DNA of 64,000 bases from the NCBI GenBank assembly GCA_002838945.1, contig PGXB01000002.1, positions 89,474 to 153,473 on the forward strand, read 5' to 3'. Positions 18,740 through 28,846 of the stretch are shown piece after piece (position 1 is the first letter of the stretch; every line of letters starts with the position of its first letter). The DNA is from a candidate division Zixibacteria bacterium HGW-Zixibacteria-1 (GTDB lineage Bacteria; Zixibacteria; MSB-5A5; GN15; PGXB01). The translations under genes were made by a program, and so were the position numbers. A model generated the notes under the pieces. The model saw only the letters and a list, made by a program, of their open reading frames with translations, searched no databases and had not been told where the DNA came from.

Positions 18740-21700
18740 CTACTTAATGATTGCTATATCGGTAAATGAGGTCAACGTTTCCCCGGCAAAATCGGCTTCG
18801 ATGACACAGCGATAAACGCCGGATGGAAGCGACGAACCATCCCACATCATTTCTTCATATGAACCGGCCCGGCCGGTCAAATTATATTCGTCGGAAACTT
18901 TTTTGCCCGACATATCATAAATGTTCATGGTGACATCAGCATCGTCCCCGACAAAGAAGCGGATAGTGGTCCGGCCGTCATAAGTCGGGTTGGGATAACA
19001 GAAAAATTTGTCATCGGGCAGCTTATCGGCATAGGTCGCCACCGGTTTGAGCCTGCTGTCAGGAAGATAGTACTGGTGTGTCGGCCCGCCGCCGGCCATC
19101 GGCCAGTCAGCTTTAGCCGAATCAAAACTCACATCATATGAGTAAAACCAGCCGTCGATTCCCAGAAAACCCAGGCCGCCGCCGTTGGTTTTCTTGAACA
19201 GTACGGGCGAACCGATCTCCAACCCCCCCGCTGCCAGCGGGAAACCGAATAACAACGCTTCATCGAATGAATATTTGCTGCTGAAGGCATAACAGCGCCC
19301 GCCGGAAGTAGAGACCACGATATCCTTGACGCCGTCCCTGTTGATATCGCCAACAACCGGCGATGAAATCACATAAGAATTGGGAAAGCTCCGGTCAATT
19401 ACCAGCGGGAAATTCATGAGATTTACCAGATTTCTGTCAAGCGCAAGTATCTTATTTCTGCCACCGAAAATAATATCGGGATAACCGTCTTCATCGAGAT
19501 CGGACACGATTGGATTTACAAAAATGGAATCACCGAGGCTGATCGAATTATAAAGACTCAAAGAATTGTTTGCCGCGTCTATCGTCACTATTTTGACGTC
19601 GCCTTCAGGAGTGGCCATAATAACCTCTGGAAGATCGTCGCGATTCAGATCCGCCGCCACCGGGCCGAGAGTGTACTGTCCCTCGAGATCGTAACTGATA
19701 AAATCGGTATCACTGTAAATATAGTACATCCTGACAACCAAAGAATCCCCAGCCAGCAGGGCATACTTATAGTCAATATTGGACGCCCCATAGAATTCAG
19801 GCTCGTCAATAATAGGCGATGCCGGCATGGTCAGGCCTCCGCTTTCGGGAATATTAATCAGGCGAACATTGGATAATGCTGTATCTACTGCGGCAAACGT
19901 CAGTGAATCCCCGAATGAAATCCAGACAATCGGCCGGTTTCCATAGCTCAGTGAATCGAATTTACGCTCCGCCATGCCGTCCAGGTTGGCATCATTTGTG
20001 GAATAAACATAGAGCCATCTCCCGGCCGCCACCGCCACAAACAGCGAATCGGTATCAAGTCCGAAATTACCGACGGCCGGTCCGGCCGTGATATTTTCCG
20101 GCGTCCGGGCGAATATCGGCACCGGATAAACCGGATTATTGCCGCCGAAATCCTGAACCGGCGGTGATGCCGATATCGGGTCCGAGTAGAGGTAATAATT
20201 TGCGATATTCAGGACATATGATGTATCGAGAAACGGCGGGCCGTACGACGGTGTAATATCGGTGCTGTCTTCATTCACCACGATTACGTTCCTTCCCGAT
20301 GCCGCTATTAACTCGGTCGTTCCGTCTTTATCAAGATCGGCCGCAATCGGCGACAAACTGTAAACGGGCGATCCGGCCCGCTGCGGGAAACCATCCGACA
20401 CAAAATCACGCTCCAGATCAAAGGTCATGGTCGTTCCCGACTCCGAAATATTGCTGACATAAATATGTGAATTGGTTCGGCCATATCCTTCAGCCGGCGG
20501 GTTCGTATTGGGCGTAAATGATGTATTGTTGCCGGCATAGTACATATCTTTTGCGGTGCCGTAACCGGAATAGTAAATACCGCCGAAATTGACCAGTCCG
20601 TCGGCCTCCATAAGCTTGACAAACGGGCGGTCGGGATCCAGTTGAAGCTGATTGTCAAAGAAATTATTATATCCGTTGCGATTATAATCCAAATATGCCA
20701 CAATCTCATCGACTTTCCAGATCAGCATCCCCGAACCCGGCAACAGGAAATCATATTCACCGGTAAGGTTACGCTGGATGTCACTCGGCCCCAGTATGAC
20801 CGAAGTCGTCGAATCGGCCAGAATAACGGTGGTCTTGCCGTCAATATCTTCCTGACGGTTTTCAATCAGGAAATATTCAAATTCCGAAATCGGCAGTTTG
20901 CCGATTCTGGTACCGGCCGAGGCCATTTCCGCGGCCGCAACTTCGATGGATGTCCCCTGCCTGAAAACCACCGGATCATCGAACCCAAGAAAGGCCCGAG
21001 ACCAGGCCATCGGGTATATCGGCGATGTCCCGAAGGCGCGGCCGACCTCGAAACCAAAATCGACCCCGGTTCCGAATCCGTTATTATCCATTAGACCGAA
21101 ATCGCCGATCATGGTGAAAAAATTGTCGGTTCGATAAAGATCAATCAGCCCCAGCTGGTGTCCGAACTCGTGGGCTATGACCGCATTAAGAGCGGTGGCC
21201 CGGTTATCCTGGCTGGCCGTCTCCGGCATAATCAGGGCATCGACGACCGCCGTTGAGTCGATCCCGTTATTGTCGAGATAGAGGGCCGAGTCAATCAGGA
21301 AAATATAACCGGTGTAAAAATCGGAAGGAGTCGAGGGAAAACCGATATCATTCTGCCGGTCGGAACCGGCATGAAACAGGAAGTATGAATCATAATCGGC
21401 AAATCGAACATTAGCATCGATAGTATCGACTAACCTGAAACAGTCTATAAAATATTCGGTCAGGCCCAAGTATGGGTTCTGCGAGCCATAATATCCCATG
21501 GTATTGTTAAGATGATAAGCCTCCGAGTCGGCCTGCGGATAAATGTCCCAGACCAATTCTATCCTGCCGTCTGAAACGAAGAAATAATAATTACGCAGGG
21601 CCTCGAAATGTTTGTCAAAATATTTTTTATCGTGCGGCGACGGATCGATCATATGCCCGAATTCCTGCTGGAAAGCAAGAGTGTCGCGCAGATCGAACTT

Positions 21701-22018
21701 TCCGCGGCCGGTCGTCAGAGGATTATCCGGACTCTCATTCAGAAAATCGAACCTCAGGCCCAGAAGTCTGATCGTATCCACGGCCGCGGCGGCGGCATTC
21801 ATCTTGGGAAGCGACCAGGGGTGCTCACGTTCAAGATTCAGGATATTGCGCGGCGACGGCTTCGAATGGAAACCGTTTAAGACGACGCGCGGATCATTTG
21901 GATCGATCGCCTTTTGTTCTATTGAGAGAGGCTCCAGTACCTTTGTCCCGTCGCCGAAAACAGACGATGACAGGGCCATCACTGCCAGTAGTACTGTATA
22001 TAATCCTGTTTTTTTCAT
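18740..22018 (-). CDS. Secreted M6 metalloprotease with FG-GAP-like repeats and T9SS sorting domain
   Basis: The 1092-residue protein has a signal peptide (1-22). An immune-inhibitor-A (M6) zinc protease domain follows, with HEFGHQLGLID at 283-293: H283 and H287 as zinc ligands, E284 as catalytic base, D293 as probable third ligand, and a later GLMD turn. A set of FG-GAP/VCBS-like repeats comes next (ADLDKDG, ADLNRDD, SDLDEDG, GDINRDG), likely a calcium-binding propeller. The C-terminal 80 residues (CYPNPTYDGRTTIRF to the end) match the type-A T9SS sorting-domain pattern: YPNP, IYDMSGK, GVY. It is the obvious cargo of the sortase-like protein encoded two genes upstream. Confidence 0.9.
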   Translation of the reverse strand: MKKTGLYTVLLAVMALSSSVFGDGTKVLEPLSIEQKAIDPNDPRVVLNGFHSKPSPRNILNLEREHPWSLPKMNAAAAAVDTIRLLGLRFDFLNESPDNPLTTGRGKFDLRDTLAFQQEFGHMIDPSPHDKKYFDKHFEALRNYYFFVSDGRIELVWDIYPQADSEAYHLNNTMGYYGSQNPYLGLTEYFIDCFRLVDTIDANVRFADYDSYFLFHAGSDRQNDIGFPSTPSDFYTGYIFLIDSALYLDNNGIDSTAVVDALIMPETASQDNRATALNAVIAHEFGHQLGLIDLYRTDNFFTMIGDFGLMDNNGFGTGVDFGFEVGRAFGTSPIYPMAWSRAFLGFDDPVVFRQGTSIEVAAAEMASAGTRIGKLPISEFEYFLIENRQEDIDGKTTVILADSTTSVILGPSDIQRNLTGEYDFLLPGSGMLIWKVDEIVAYLDYNRNGYNNFFDNQLQLDPDRPFVKLMEADGLVNFGGIYYSGYGTAKDMYYAGNNTSFTPNTNPPAEGYGRTNSHIYVSNISESGTTMTFDLERDFVSDGFPQRAGSPVYSLSPIAADLDKDGTTELIAASGRNVIVVNEDSTDITPSYGPPFLDTSYVLNIANYYLYSDPISASPPVQDFGGNNPVYPVPIFARTPENITAGPAVGNFGLDTDSLFVAVAAGRWLYVYSTNDANLDGMAERKFDSLSYGNRPIVWISFGDSLTFAAVDTALSNVRLINIPESGGLTMPASPIIDEPEFYGASNIDYKYALLAGDSLVVRMYYIYSDTDFISYDLEGQYTLGPVAADLNRDDLPEVIMATPEGDVKIVTIDAANNSLSLYNSISLGDSIFVNPIVSDLDEDGYPDIIFGGRNKILALDRNLVNLMNFPLVIDRSFPNSYVISSPVVGDINRDGVKDIVVSTSGGRCYAFSSKYSFDEALLFGFPLAAGGLEIGSPVLFKKTNGGGLGFLGIDGWFYSYDVSFDSAKADWPMAGGGPTHQYYLPDSRLKPVATYADKLPDDKFFCYPNPTYDGRTTIRFFVGDDADVTMNIYDMSGKKVSDEYNLTGRAGSYEEMMWDGSSLPSGVYRCVIEADFAGETLTSFTDIAIIK

Positions 22019-22045
22019 GGTCTTATTCGCTCCGTTTCATGATGA

Positions 22046-24889
22046 TTACCACCTCACCGAGAGCGAATACCTCATGGTATTGGCCAGCGGAACATCTTCA
22101 CTGGAGGGAATATATGCGAAATCAAACTTGAACATGTTATATGCCAGTCCGAAGCCGAGGGTCGGCGTGTTGACCTCGCCTTCTTCATCATGAATATACC
22201 CTGCCCTGAAAGCGATAAAGGAACTGTACTTGTACTCAATACCGCCGTTGATAATTACGCCTTTGAATTCCTTGCTGAGGCCGCCGATGGTAAAAGGATT
22301 GGCTATAAATCCTTTAAGCTCATCCTGCGGATTGGCGACAACATCACGGAAATCCTGGAGAATTGATTTGTCGCGATCGGCCAGCGATTTATTGGCTTCG
22401 ATGGTGAAAAGCACTTCATTGTACTGCGATTGTATCATTTTCCATGCCAGACCGACGGCCAGATTTCGCGGAAGCGGGTCGGCCTGCGAAACATCGATAT
22501 AGGAAATATCCGGCCCCAGATTGGTCAGCGCCAGGCCAAGCGTCATGCGCGGATCGATTCGATATAGCAGGCCCAGGTCAAGTGCCAGACCGGTCGAGGT
22601 GCCACTCCCCTTCTCGGCGGCGGCGCCGAGTTCCGACAAATGCGAATAAATCACCTTGGCCGAAATCCCTCCCGAAAGCGATGATGTCAGCGGAATACCA
22701 TAGGATAGGGTAAGAGCCACATCATAGGCCGTAAAGTCACCTTCCTCAACGCCGGTTTCTGTAGTCCGAATTATTTTGCCATAGGTTAAATAGGTAATAT
22801 TGCCACCTATCGTCCCCCACCCCTCGACATTTTGGACAAAACCAAAAAATTCATAATAGATATCATTGGCCAATTCCGGCAGCCAGTTGACATGCATCAG
22901 TGTTATTTCACTGGTGGCATCGGCATTAATATCGATTTTATCCCGGCCCAGGAACCACAGGTTATCGCTTTCTTCATTGATTGAATAAACGATCCTGTCG
23001 CCGAGACCGTGAGCATCATAAAATCCCCATATGCCGTCGAAATAAATGGTTCCATTACCGGTGGCAAAGACGACCTTACTTCCGGAGGAATGAATATCGT
23101 ATATGCGGGCGCCGGCCGGATTGGCATATATATCGATTGTCGTCCCCGCCTTAAGTGTATCCGATTGAAGATCATTGACGCTATAAATATTCTCCGCCAA
23201 ACGCTGGGCGCGGGTGGAATCTCCCTTTACTTTGCTGAGAGCCAGATCAAAAACAGTGATATCATTTTCGATCGGATACTTGCGGTAACCATAACGCTTC
23301 CAACTCTTGCCGGTAAATTTCAGAACGCCGTATTCAGTACCGACCCAGAGACTGCCGAAATGATCGACTTCCATCGAATATACTTTAAATTTCAGGCCGG
23401 CCGTAAGCGGGATTTTGACTTTTTGTTCCGATTTTACTTCCGCCTTGGCGGCCTCTTTCAACCTTGCGACCGTCGCCTGCATCGAGGAATCCGCCGGCAC
23501 TTTTGCCCCGGCTGAATCACTCACCATTGCCAGACTATCTGTGACCATGACAGAGCTGTCGGTGATCATAGCCGAACTGTCAGTGACCATAATCGAATCA
23601 CTCATGTTGTCGGCAGTCTGCTCGAAAAGATCCGGCAGTTCGGGGTTGAAGTCTTTGTATTTCCCCAGATATCGCTCCCGTTCGGCCGGGGTATCAAAAA
23701 TCTTCATAAGATCGTAAACCTTATCCGTTCCGGGCATTGAAGACATGGGGGCTTCGATATAATTCCTCCACACGGCTCCGTCGTATTGGTACAAATCGTC
23801 GCCGATTACCGCCCAGACGCGCTTTTCATTGTCAACCGCTACTCCCGATACCGGAAGATGCGGCAGGCCATGCTCAGCGCCGAAGTAGGTGACGGCGCCG
23901 GCATCATACAGAACCAGCCCGGTATCTGTCCCCAGGAAGGCCAGCTTTTTATACAGGGTGATGTTTTTTATGCTGTTCGTGGGGAAACCATAATCAATGC
24001 CGAGCTTTTGCCAGCCGTCTCGATATCGGAACAATCCTGAATCGGTTGCCACCCAGAGATATTTGCCGTCGGAGGCAACATCATTTAACTTGCCGGTGAA
24101 ATTTATATTGTAGGGAATCGTCAGGTCCCTCGGGATATATTTCCAGATCGCTTTTTCCAGAGCAAACAGGATTTTGTCGGCTTCCGTTTCGCGAATCACG
24201 GAATCCTTGACCGCCTTTTTTATCATAATCGAGGCCTCGTCAAGCTTTTCGCCGTCGACCCGGCACATATTATAGAGTGTCTTGAGAGAATCAAACGCAT
24301 TGTATATTCCGGAAGTGTCCGGGTAATCCTTGGCCAGAAAAGTGCTCACAATGCTTTCCAGCGTGTCTATCTGCTCTCTCGGAAATTCATTGTTTAATTC
24401 CCCGACCCGGTTCATCATGACGGCCAGGTTCTCATCGTTGATATCGCCGATCAGGCCGGTATATTTTCGTATTATCGATTCCACTGTTTGGTCGGATTTG
24501 GTCTCGACGACATCATATCGCACCCACTCGCCGTCGGCATAGCGTACCAGCCCCTTGGAAGAAATCGCCCAGATATCGAATTTGCGATAATCCGACTCGG
24601 GGCCTTCGCCCTTATAAAGAGTGATGGCGGTCAATGGGCGAAGGCTGTCGGGTAATTCCACCTCATCCCATTTGTCCGACAGAGGATATTGACCGAGACC
24701 GGCCGGGTTCCAGTGGGTGGCGGTGGCGTCATCGGCGATGGCGACAAACGCCTCTCCCATTCCGGCGGCTCTCGCTCCGGCTGCAATGCGCAGAAACAAA
24801 ACCGCAGCACTTGATATTTGAGCATAGGCATTAGCGCCAAAAGATACAATTGCCAGAGCAATTATGATTATGCCTGTAAGTCTTCGCAT
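22046..24889 (-). CDS. PorV/PorQ-type outer-membrane barrel with a propeller of about 600 residues inserted
   Basis: The signal peptide is followed by the PorV-family opening RIAAGARAAGMGEAFVAIAD and HWNPAGLG (about 35-67). The PorV barrel then resumes near residue 670 (WLPELANDIYYEFFGF, GTIGGNITYL) and runs to the end, RYSLSVRW. Between these, roughly residues 70-665 form an inserted region: a helical block (about 105-215) and at least six propeller-blade motifs (YLWVATDSGLFRYRDG, FLGTDTGLVLYD, RVWAVIGDDLYQYDG, SLWVGTEYGVLKF, VVFATGNGTIYFDG, NLWFLGRDKI). A serine/aspartate-rich linker with 7-residue repeats is also present. I chose ATG 24889 because AGGAGG lies eight bases upstream; a TTG sits one codon earlier. 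Normal PorV proteins are about 380 residues. PorV shuttles T9SS cargo to PorU. Confidence 0.82.
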   Translation of the reverse strand: MRRLTGIIIIALAIVSFGANAYAQISSAAVLFLRIAAGARAAGMGEAFVAIADDATATHWNPAGLGQYPLSDKWDEVELPDSLRPLTAITLYKGEGPESDYRKFDIWAISSKGLVRYADGEWVRYDVVETKSDQTVESIIRKYTGLIGDINDENLAVMMNRVGELNNEFPREQIDTLESIVSTFLAKDYPDTSGIYNAFDSLKTLYNMCRVDGEKLDEASIMIKKAVKDSVIRETEADKILFALEKAIWKYIPRDLTIPYNINFTGKLNDVASDGKYLWVATDSGLFRYRDGWQKLGIDYGFPTNSIKNITLYKKLAFLGTDTGLVLYDAGAVTYFGAEHGLPHLPVSGVAVDNEKRVWAVIGDDLYQYDGAVWRNYIEAPMSSMPGTDKVYDLMKIFDTPAERERYLGKYKDFNPELPDLFEQTADNMSDSIMVTDSSAMITDSSVMVTDSLAMVSDSAGAKVPADSSMQATVARLKEAAKAEVKSEQKVKIPLTAGLKFKVYSMEVDHFGSLWVGTEYGVLKFTGKSWKRYGYRKYPIENDITVFDLALSKVKGDSTRAQRLAENIYSVNDLQSDTLKAGTTIDIYANPAGARIYDIHSSGSKVVFATGNGTIYFDGIWGFYDAHGLGDRIVYSINEESDNLWFLGRDKIDINADATSEITLMHVNWLPELANDIYYEFFGFVQNVEGWGTIGGNITYLTYGKIIRTTETGVEEGDFTAYDVALTLSYGIPLTSSLSGGISAKVIYSHLSELGAAAEKGSGTSTGLALDLGLLYRIDPRMTLGLALTNLGPDISYIDVSQADPLPRNLAVGLAWKMIQSQYNEVLFTIEANKSLADRDKSILQDFRDVVANPQDELKGFIANPFTIGGLSKEFKGVIINGGIEYKYSSFIAFRAGYIHDEEGEVNTPTLGFGLAYNMFKFDFAYIPSSEDVPLANTMRYSLSVRW
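23525..23608 (-). repeat. 21-bp tandem repeat coding 7-residue units
   Basis: Methionine codons recur exactly every 21 bases at 23525, 23546, 23567 and 23588, giving units of the type MVTDSSA / MITDSSV / MVTDSLA. The array lies in the flexible linker of the PorV-propeller protein and is probably an unstructured spacer. The units differ by a few bases, so the array is not very recent. Confidence 0.8.
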
Positions 24890-24910
24890 CAAAACTTCCT
24901 CCGAACAGCG

Positions 24911-27900
24911 TTAATTGACAACAACAACTTTCCCAAATGACTCTATTACATCATCAGTATTCATCGAAAAAGCTGTAACCTTATAAATATATACTCCGGT
25001 CGCAACACGATCACCGTCGGCATCATGACCGTTCCAGGTATAGAACTCATGATAGTCGGCCGAAACCATGTTTTCCTCATAATTCATAATTTTCCTGCCC
25101 GACAAAGTAAACACTTCCAAGCTGACTCTTCGGGCCGGGAATGAAAGCGAAAATGAAAATGTCGTCCGTTCCTCCATCGGGTTGGGATAATTCAGCACAT
25201 CCATCAAGGCAAAGTCGCCGGGTTCGGCGACGGCCGCCTCGAATTCGGCCGTGGCCGAGTTATTGGCGTTATCCCATGCCTTCACCTTGAACAAATGTCT
25301 CCCCGGGTTCAAACCCGTAATTTCATATCTAATTTCGCCGGAAATATAGCTCCCGGCATCATACTGAAAAAGATCGGTCAAATTTATTATATTTTCAACG
25401 GCATTGTCAATGCAAAGCGTAATTCCGTGACCCGCGCCCCCGGTCAGGTTTATGCCGATAGAATCGGCCAGCCGGAGAACCAGCGGCTCGTCGGCCGAGA
25501 TATTATCCCCGGAAATGAAATTTTCTCGGTTCCCGAAACTGTAGGAAATAACCGGCCCCAGGCTGTCCTGCGGAACCACGACTTCCGAAGAAACCGGAAT
25601 CGAATCCACCAGCCCGAAACCATCGAATAGGTCGGAAACGGCATAGGCAAAAATGGCCGCCCCGGCGCCGCCATAACCAATGTCCAGCGGCACGATAAAA
25701 GAGAAATCAAAATAGCCGTCGACAATTTCCACCGATCCCTTGTATACAAGCGGGCCGCTTTTTGCGTAGGTGAGGCTGTCGACCACATCGCCGTTGTCAT
25801 TGACACCCAGATGTGTTTTCTTGAGTTCCGAGTCATGTATAAATATTTCGGCGCGGCCGTTCATATTGACATGATTCCCCGAGGCCGCCTCAATAATCTC
25901 CCCCGCCACATACGGCGTATCCAGCGCCCTGAGCATCTCGGGATATTCCCTGAATGACAATTTATATCGGGGTGTTCCCAGATAAAGCATCGGGTCTCCG
26001 AGATAAGCGAATTTCCGGTCATTCAGTCTCTGCTGCAGAAAACCGCTGCTGTACTGCCGATATGTTTTGGCGGCATATAGCGCCTGGCAAATTGAAAGGT
26101 CATCGACATAAAAAAGGATGTCGAAAACCTGGCGGTTAAGAGCTCCGTTATCGCCCGAATAAACCAGCCTGGTCGCGGCCATAACGCCGATAGCTCCCCC
26201 GCCGGGCATGCGGAGCAGTTCCTCGGCCATTCCCTCCCGCCGGGGATCGTCAAAAAGCCCGATCGAACATGAGGCCGCATAGAACAATGACAGCCGCCCG
26301 TTGTTGGAAAGCCGGGGCAGGTCGGTTCCCTTCAGGAAAATGCGCTCATGCGCCCAGGTGTCGGGATTACCGTGGCCGACATAGTTGATCAGCAGGGTTC
26401 CCTGATTGACGCTTTTAACGATGGCTTCATTTATATCCGGTTTGGCGCGCTCGGAATTGAAGGGGTACTCCCAGCTGTATATTTTGTTGCGCCTGAAGGC
26501 GGCGGGAAGATGCCCGTTTTCAAGCGTTTCGGTTTGCCTGGTATGTGTCAACCCTTCATAGTGGCCGCCCGAACCATATTCATCATCGGCTACGAGAGTT
26601 ATGGTGGTTCGCCAGGTATCGTAATTGGTCGATGATTCATACGAACGGACTTTATCATAAATCGTATTGAGATCGGCGGAATTACGAACCGGCCAGCGCG
26701 CCACCATCATGTCATAGCCGCGATCATCATTGCCGTCGAGATAAGTACTGTCGCCGTCAAGAAAACCGAATTCGCCGAAGTATACATAATTGTCATCGGA
26801 CGCGGTATGGTCAAGCTCGTGAATGAAAGGCGGAATATAATTAGACGTCCCCGTCAATAAATTATCCTCGAAATCGTAGCTGGCATCGCCGACCAATAAT
26901 ACCGCCGACGGCGCGGGCTCCGGGAAATTCAGGTAGGCGAATCGAAGAAAATCACGAATCGCGGTCGGATCATACAAACCATATGAAAATTGATTGATAA
27001 TATTTTCCAGTGCCACGATCGATACTCTTATATCTGAACGATTCTCGCGGTATTGTTTATAATCGTCCAGCATTGGGACAAACTGGCGCGGAGCAATAAT
27101 AATCATATCGGTCTGGACCAGGTTTTCCGTCAAAAGCGGCGCCGTGACTTTTTCTATAACGGCCCCGGTATAAAATTTTGAGGGAGGACACAAATAAAAT
27201 CTTGCCGGATCAATCCCCCCGGCAGGCGATTGAAAAACGATTTCACCCGAATTTTCATTATAATTAATGATGTTCACCGGGCTGGACATCTCGCTGATGT
27301 CGAATATCATTGGTGCACCGGAGAAACCATCGGTAATAATAAACTCCCCGAGCCCGGACAAACCGGAAACGGCCGCATCCAGAATATCGCCGGATGGTTT
27401 AAGACTCCCGGCACAGGCGACTTCGCAGTAATCGAAATAGGGCGGGGCCTGATAATTATCACCGACCGTATAAACGAATTTATTCAGGACGCCTGCGGCA
27501 AGTCGATTGGTCTCGAAGGTGAACACCGGTGACTGGGATGAAATCTTGGAGGCGGCAATACCGTTAACCGTCAGAGTGACCGCACCGTAGGTGTCAAGGG
27601 CAATGGCCCGTAATTTAACGCTGGCCGGTTCAAGCGGCGTGGCATTCGGCAGACTGACATAAAAAGAGTCTTTATTCTGGTCGGACCAGTACCATTCATA
27701 ATAGTCGGTTACCTGGCCGTCATTCTCGGTAAAGAGCATTTTATTTTTTTCGGACCGGCTGTAAAATATCGTGGACTGAACGACCGTGTCCGGCGAATCT
27801 GTCGGCGAGCCGTCCCGATCGACTATCCGTAACCCGGCGGTGCCGAAACCGCCCGATATGCCCAGCCAGTAACAATTGATATCGGTGTATGGATTCTGAA

Positions 27901-28846
27901 TATACTCCGGCGTCCCCCCTGTCCGGTAATCCCAGCGGTCGGCCGCTTCGGCAAAAAAGATAAAGTAGTCGTTTGCATCAAAAATATTGTCGCCGCCGTC
28001 ATAAATTTTTATGGCCACTTCTTCAAGCTGCGGTCGCGGATCGATGTTTCTTATTGGAAGAGGTTTCCCCTGCCCGTAGAACAAATGCAGCGAATCACTC
28101 CGGATGGAATTCAAAGTGAGCCCGGCGGTGCGAAGCTGCGTGCCGGTGATCTTAACGATATGGCCACCTGAGGTGCTGATTTTGTACCATTCATCGGCCA
28201 GAACAAAAACATCCTGAGACATCTTGGCCGCGGGCCGCGACTTATATACCGGCCAGCTGCCCGCCTGCTCAAAGTTGAGGATGGTGTAATCGAATATGCG
28301 ATTAAAAACCTTGCCTTCGATGGCAGCATAAACGTCATTGGCGGGGACGGCGGCAGCCTGACGCCGGAATTCCACCTCGACATCAACCCGCCCGTAAAAG
28401 GCCCCCTGATAAAACGGAAAAATTTCGATCGTGGCAATACTGCGCCCGCGGATTTCCGTGGTACCTGAAATGTGCGCAAGAATTGTGCTGCCGGAGTACG
28501 ACGATATGTTTGAGCCCGGCGTGATGGCCTTTGATGCCGTGGCATTAGTCACAAAGGGAACAGTGCCGGGAGGTAAAGCGATCAAAACCGGAATTGAGAA
28601 TATATCACCTTTCGCTTCCGCAGCCAGTGATATATATTTGTCCGGGTTAACAATATTGAGACGGAAGGCAATCCCATTATCATCCGAGTTAATTATTTCA
28701 ATATCTTTATAAAGAGGCGAGGCGAGAAGAGAACCGGACAAAATTATTATCAGGAAAATTAAAAAATGGATATACTTGAGAGGATTAGCGGATAATTTTC
28801 GAGAAGATCCCGATCTGTACACAAAAAAAGGAATACCAGAACTCAC
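24911..28846 (-). CDS. porU: C25 gingipain/PorU-like sortase with C-terminal sorting-type domain
   Basis: The 1311-residue protein has an N-terminal signal-anchor (about 26-42) and a prodomain-like beta region. The C25 peptidase domain (about 600-960) has the catalytic pair in NYVGHGNPDTW (H825) and FYAASCSIG (C860). Their spacing of 35 is close to that in gingipains. After Ig-like domains it ends with a FlgD/CTD-type module (LNYPNPMEERTTFSFSL, LSGRKI, ATGVYIYKV). In T9SS, PorU is the C25-fold sortase that cleaves cargo domains at the cell surface with PorV. It is followed after 18 bp by the PorV-type gene, which supports PorU over a plain gingipain. The start is GTG without a clear SD, so the N-terminus is uncertain. 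Confidence 0.82.
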   Translation of the reverse strand: MSSGIPFFVYRSGSSRKLSANPLKYIHFLIFLIIILSGSLLASPLYKDIEIINSDDNGIAFRLNIVNPDKYISLAAEAKGDIFSIPVLIALPPGTVPFVTNATASKAITPGSNISSYSGSTILAHISGTTEIRGRSIATIEIFPFYQGAFYGRVDVEVEFRRQAAAVPANDVYAAIEGKVFNRIFDYTILNFEQAGSWPVYKSRPAAKMSQDVFVLADEWYKISTSGGHIVKITGTQLRTAGLTLNSIRSDSLHLFYGQGKPLPIRNIDPRPQLEEVAIKIYDGGDNIFDANDYFIFFAEAADRWDYRTGGTPEYIQNPYTDINCYWLGISGGFGTAGLRIVDRDGSPTDSPDTVVQSTIFYSRSEKNKMLFTENDGQVTDYYEWYWSDQNKDSFYVSLPNATPLEPASVKLRAIALDTYGAVTLTVNGIAASKISSQSPVFTFETNRLAAGVLNKFVYTVGDNYQAPPYFDYCEVACAGSLKPSGDILDAAVSGLSGLGEFIITDGFSGAPMIFDISEMSSPVNIINYNENSGEIVFQSPAGGIDPARFYLCPPSKFYTGAVIEKVTAPLLTENLVQTDMIIIAPRQFVPMLDDYKQYRENRSDIRVSIVALENIINQFSYGLYDPTAIRDFLRFAYLNFPEPAPSAVLLVGDASYDFEDNLLTGTSNYIPPFIHELDHTASDDNYVYFGEFGFLDGDSTYLDGNDDRGYDMMVARWPVRNSADLNTIYDKVRSYESSTNYDTWRTTITLVADDEYGSGGHYEGLTHTRQTETLENGHLPAAFRRNKIYSWEYPFNSERAKPDINEAIVKSVNQGTLLINYVGHGNPDTWAHERIFLKGTDLPRLSNNGRLSLFYAASCSIGLFDDPRREGMAEELLRMPGGGAIGVMAATRLVYSGDNGALNRQVFDILFYVDDLSICQALYAAKTYRQYSSGFLQQRLNDRKFAYLGDPMLYLGTPRYKLSFREYPEMLRALDTPYVAGEIIEAASGNHVNMNGRAEIFIHDSELKKTHLGVNDNGDVVDSLTYAKSGPLVYKGSVEIVDGYFDFSFIVPLDIGYGGAGAAIFAYAVSDLFDGFGLVDSIPVSSEVVVPQDSLGPVISYSFGNRENFISGDNISADEPLVLRLADSIGINLTGGAGHGITLCIDNAVENIINLTDLFQYDAGSYISGEIRYEITGLNPGRHLFKVKAWDNANNSATAEFEAAVAEPGDFALMDVLNYPNPMEERTTFSFSLSFPARRVSLEVFTLSGRKIMNYEENMVSADYHEFYTWNGHDADGDRVATGVYIYKVTAFSMNTDDVIESFGKVVVVN

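Noticed and set aside
23525-23608. Possible CRISPR-like array
   Set aside because: The 21-bp period codes in-frame 7-residue units without spacers, so it is a coding tandem repeat.
24911-28846. Plain secreted gingipain rather than PorU
   Set aside because: The C25 dyad alone allows it, but the adjacent PorV-type gene and a cargo with sorting domain make PorU more likely. Not fully excluded.
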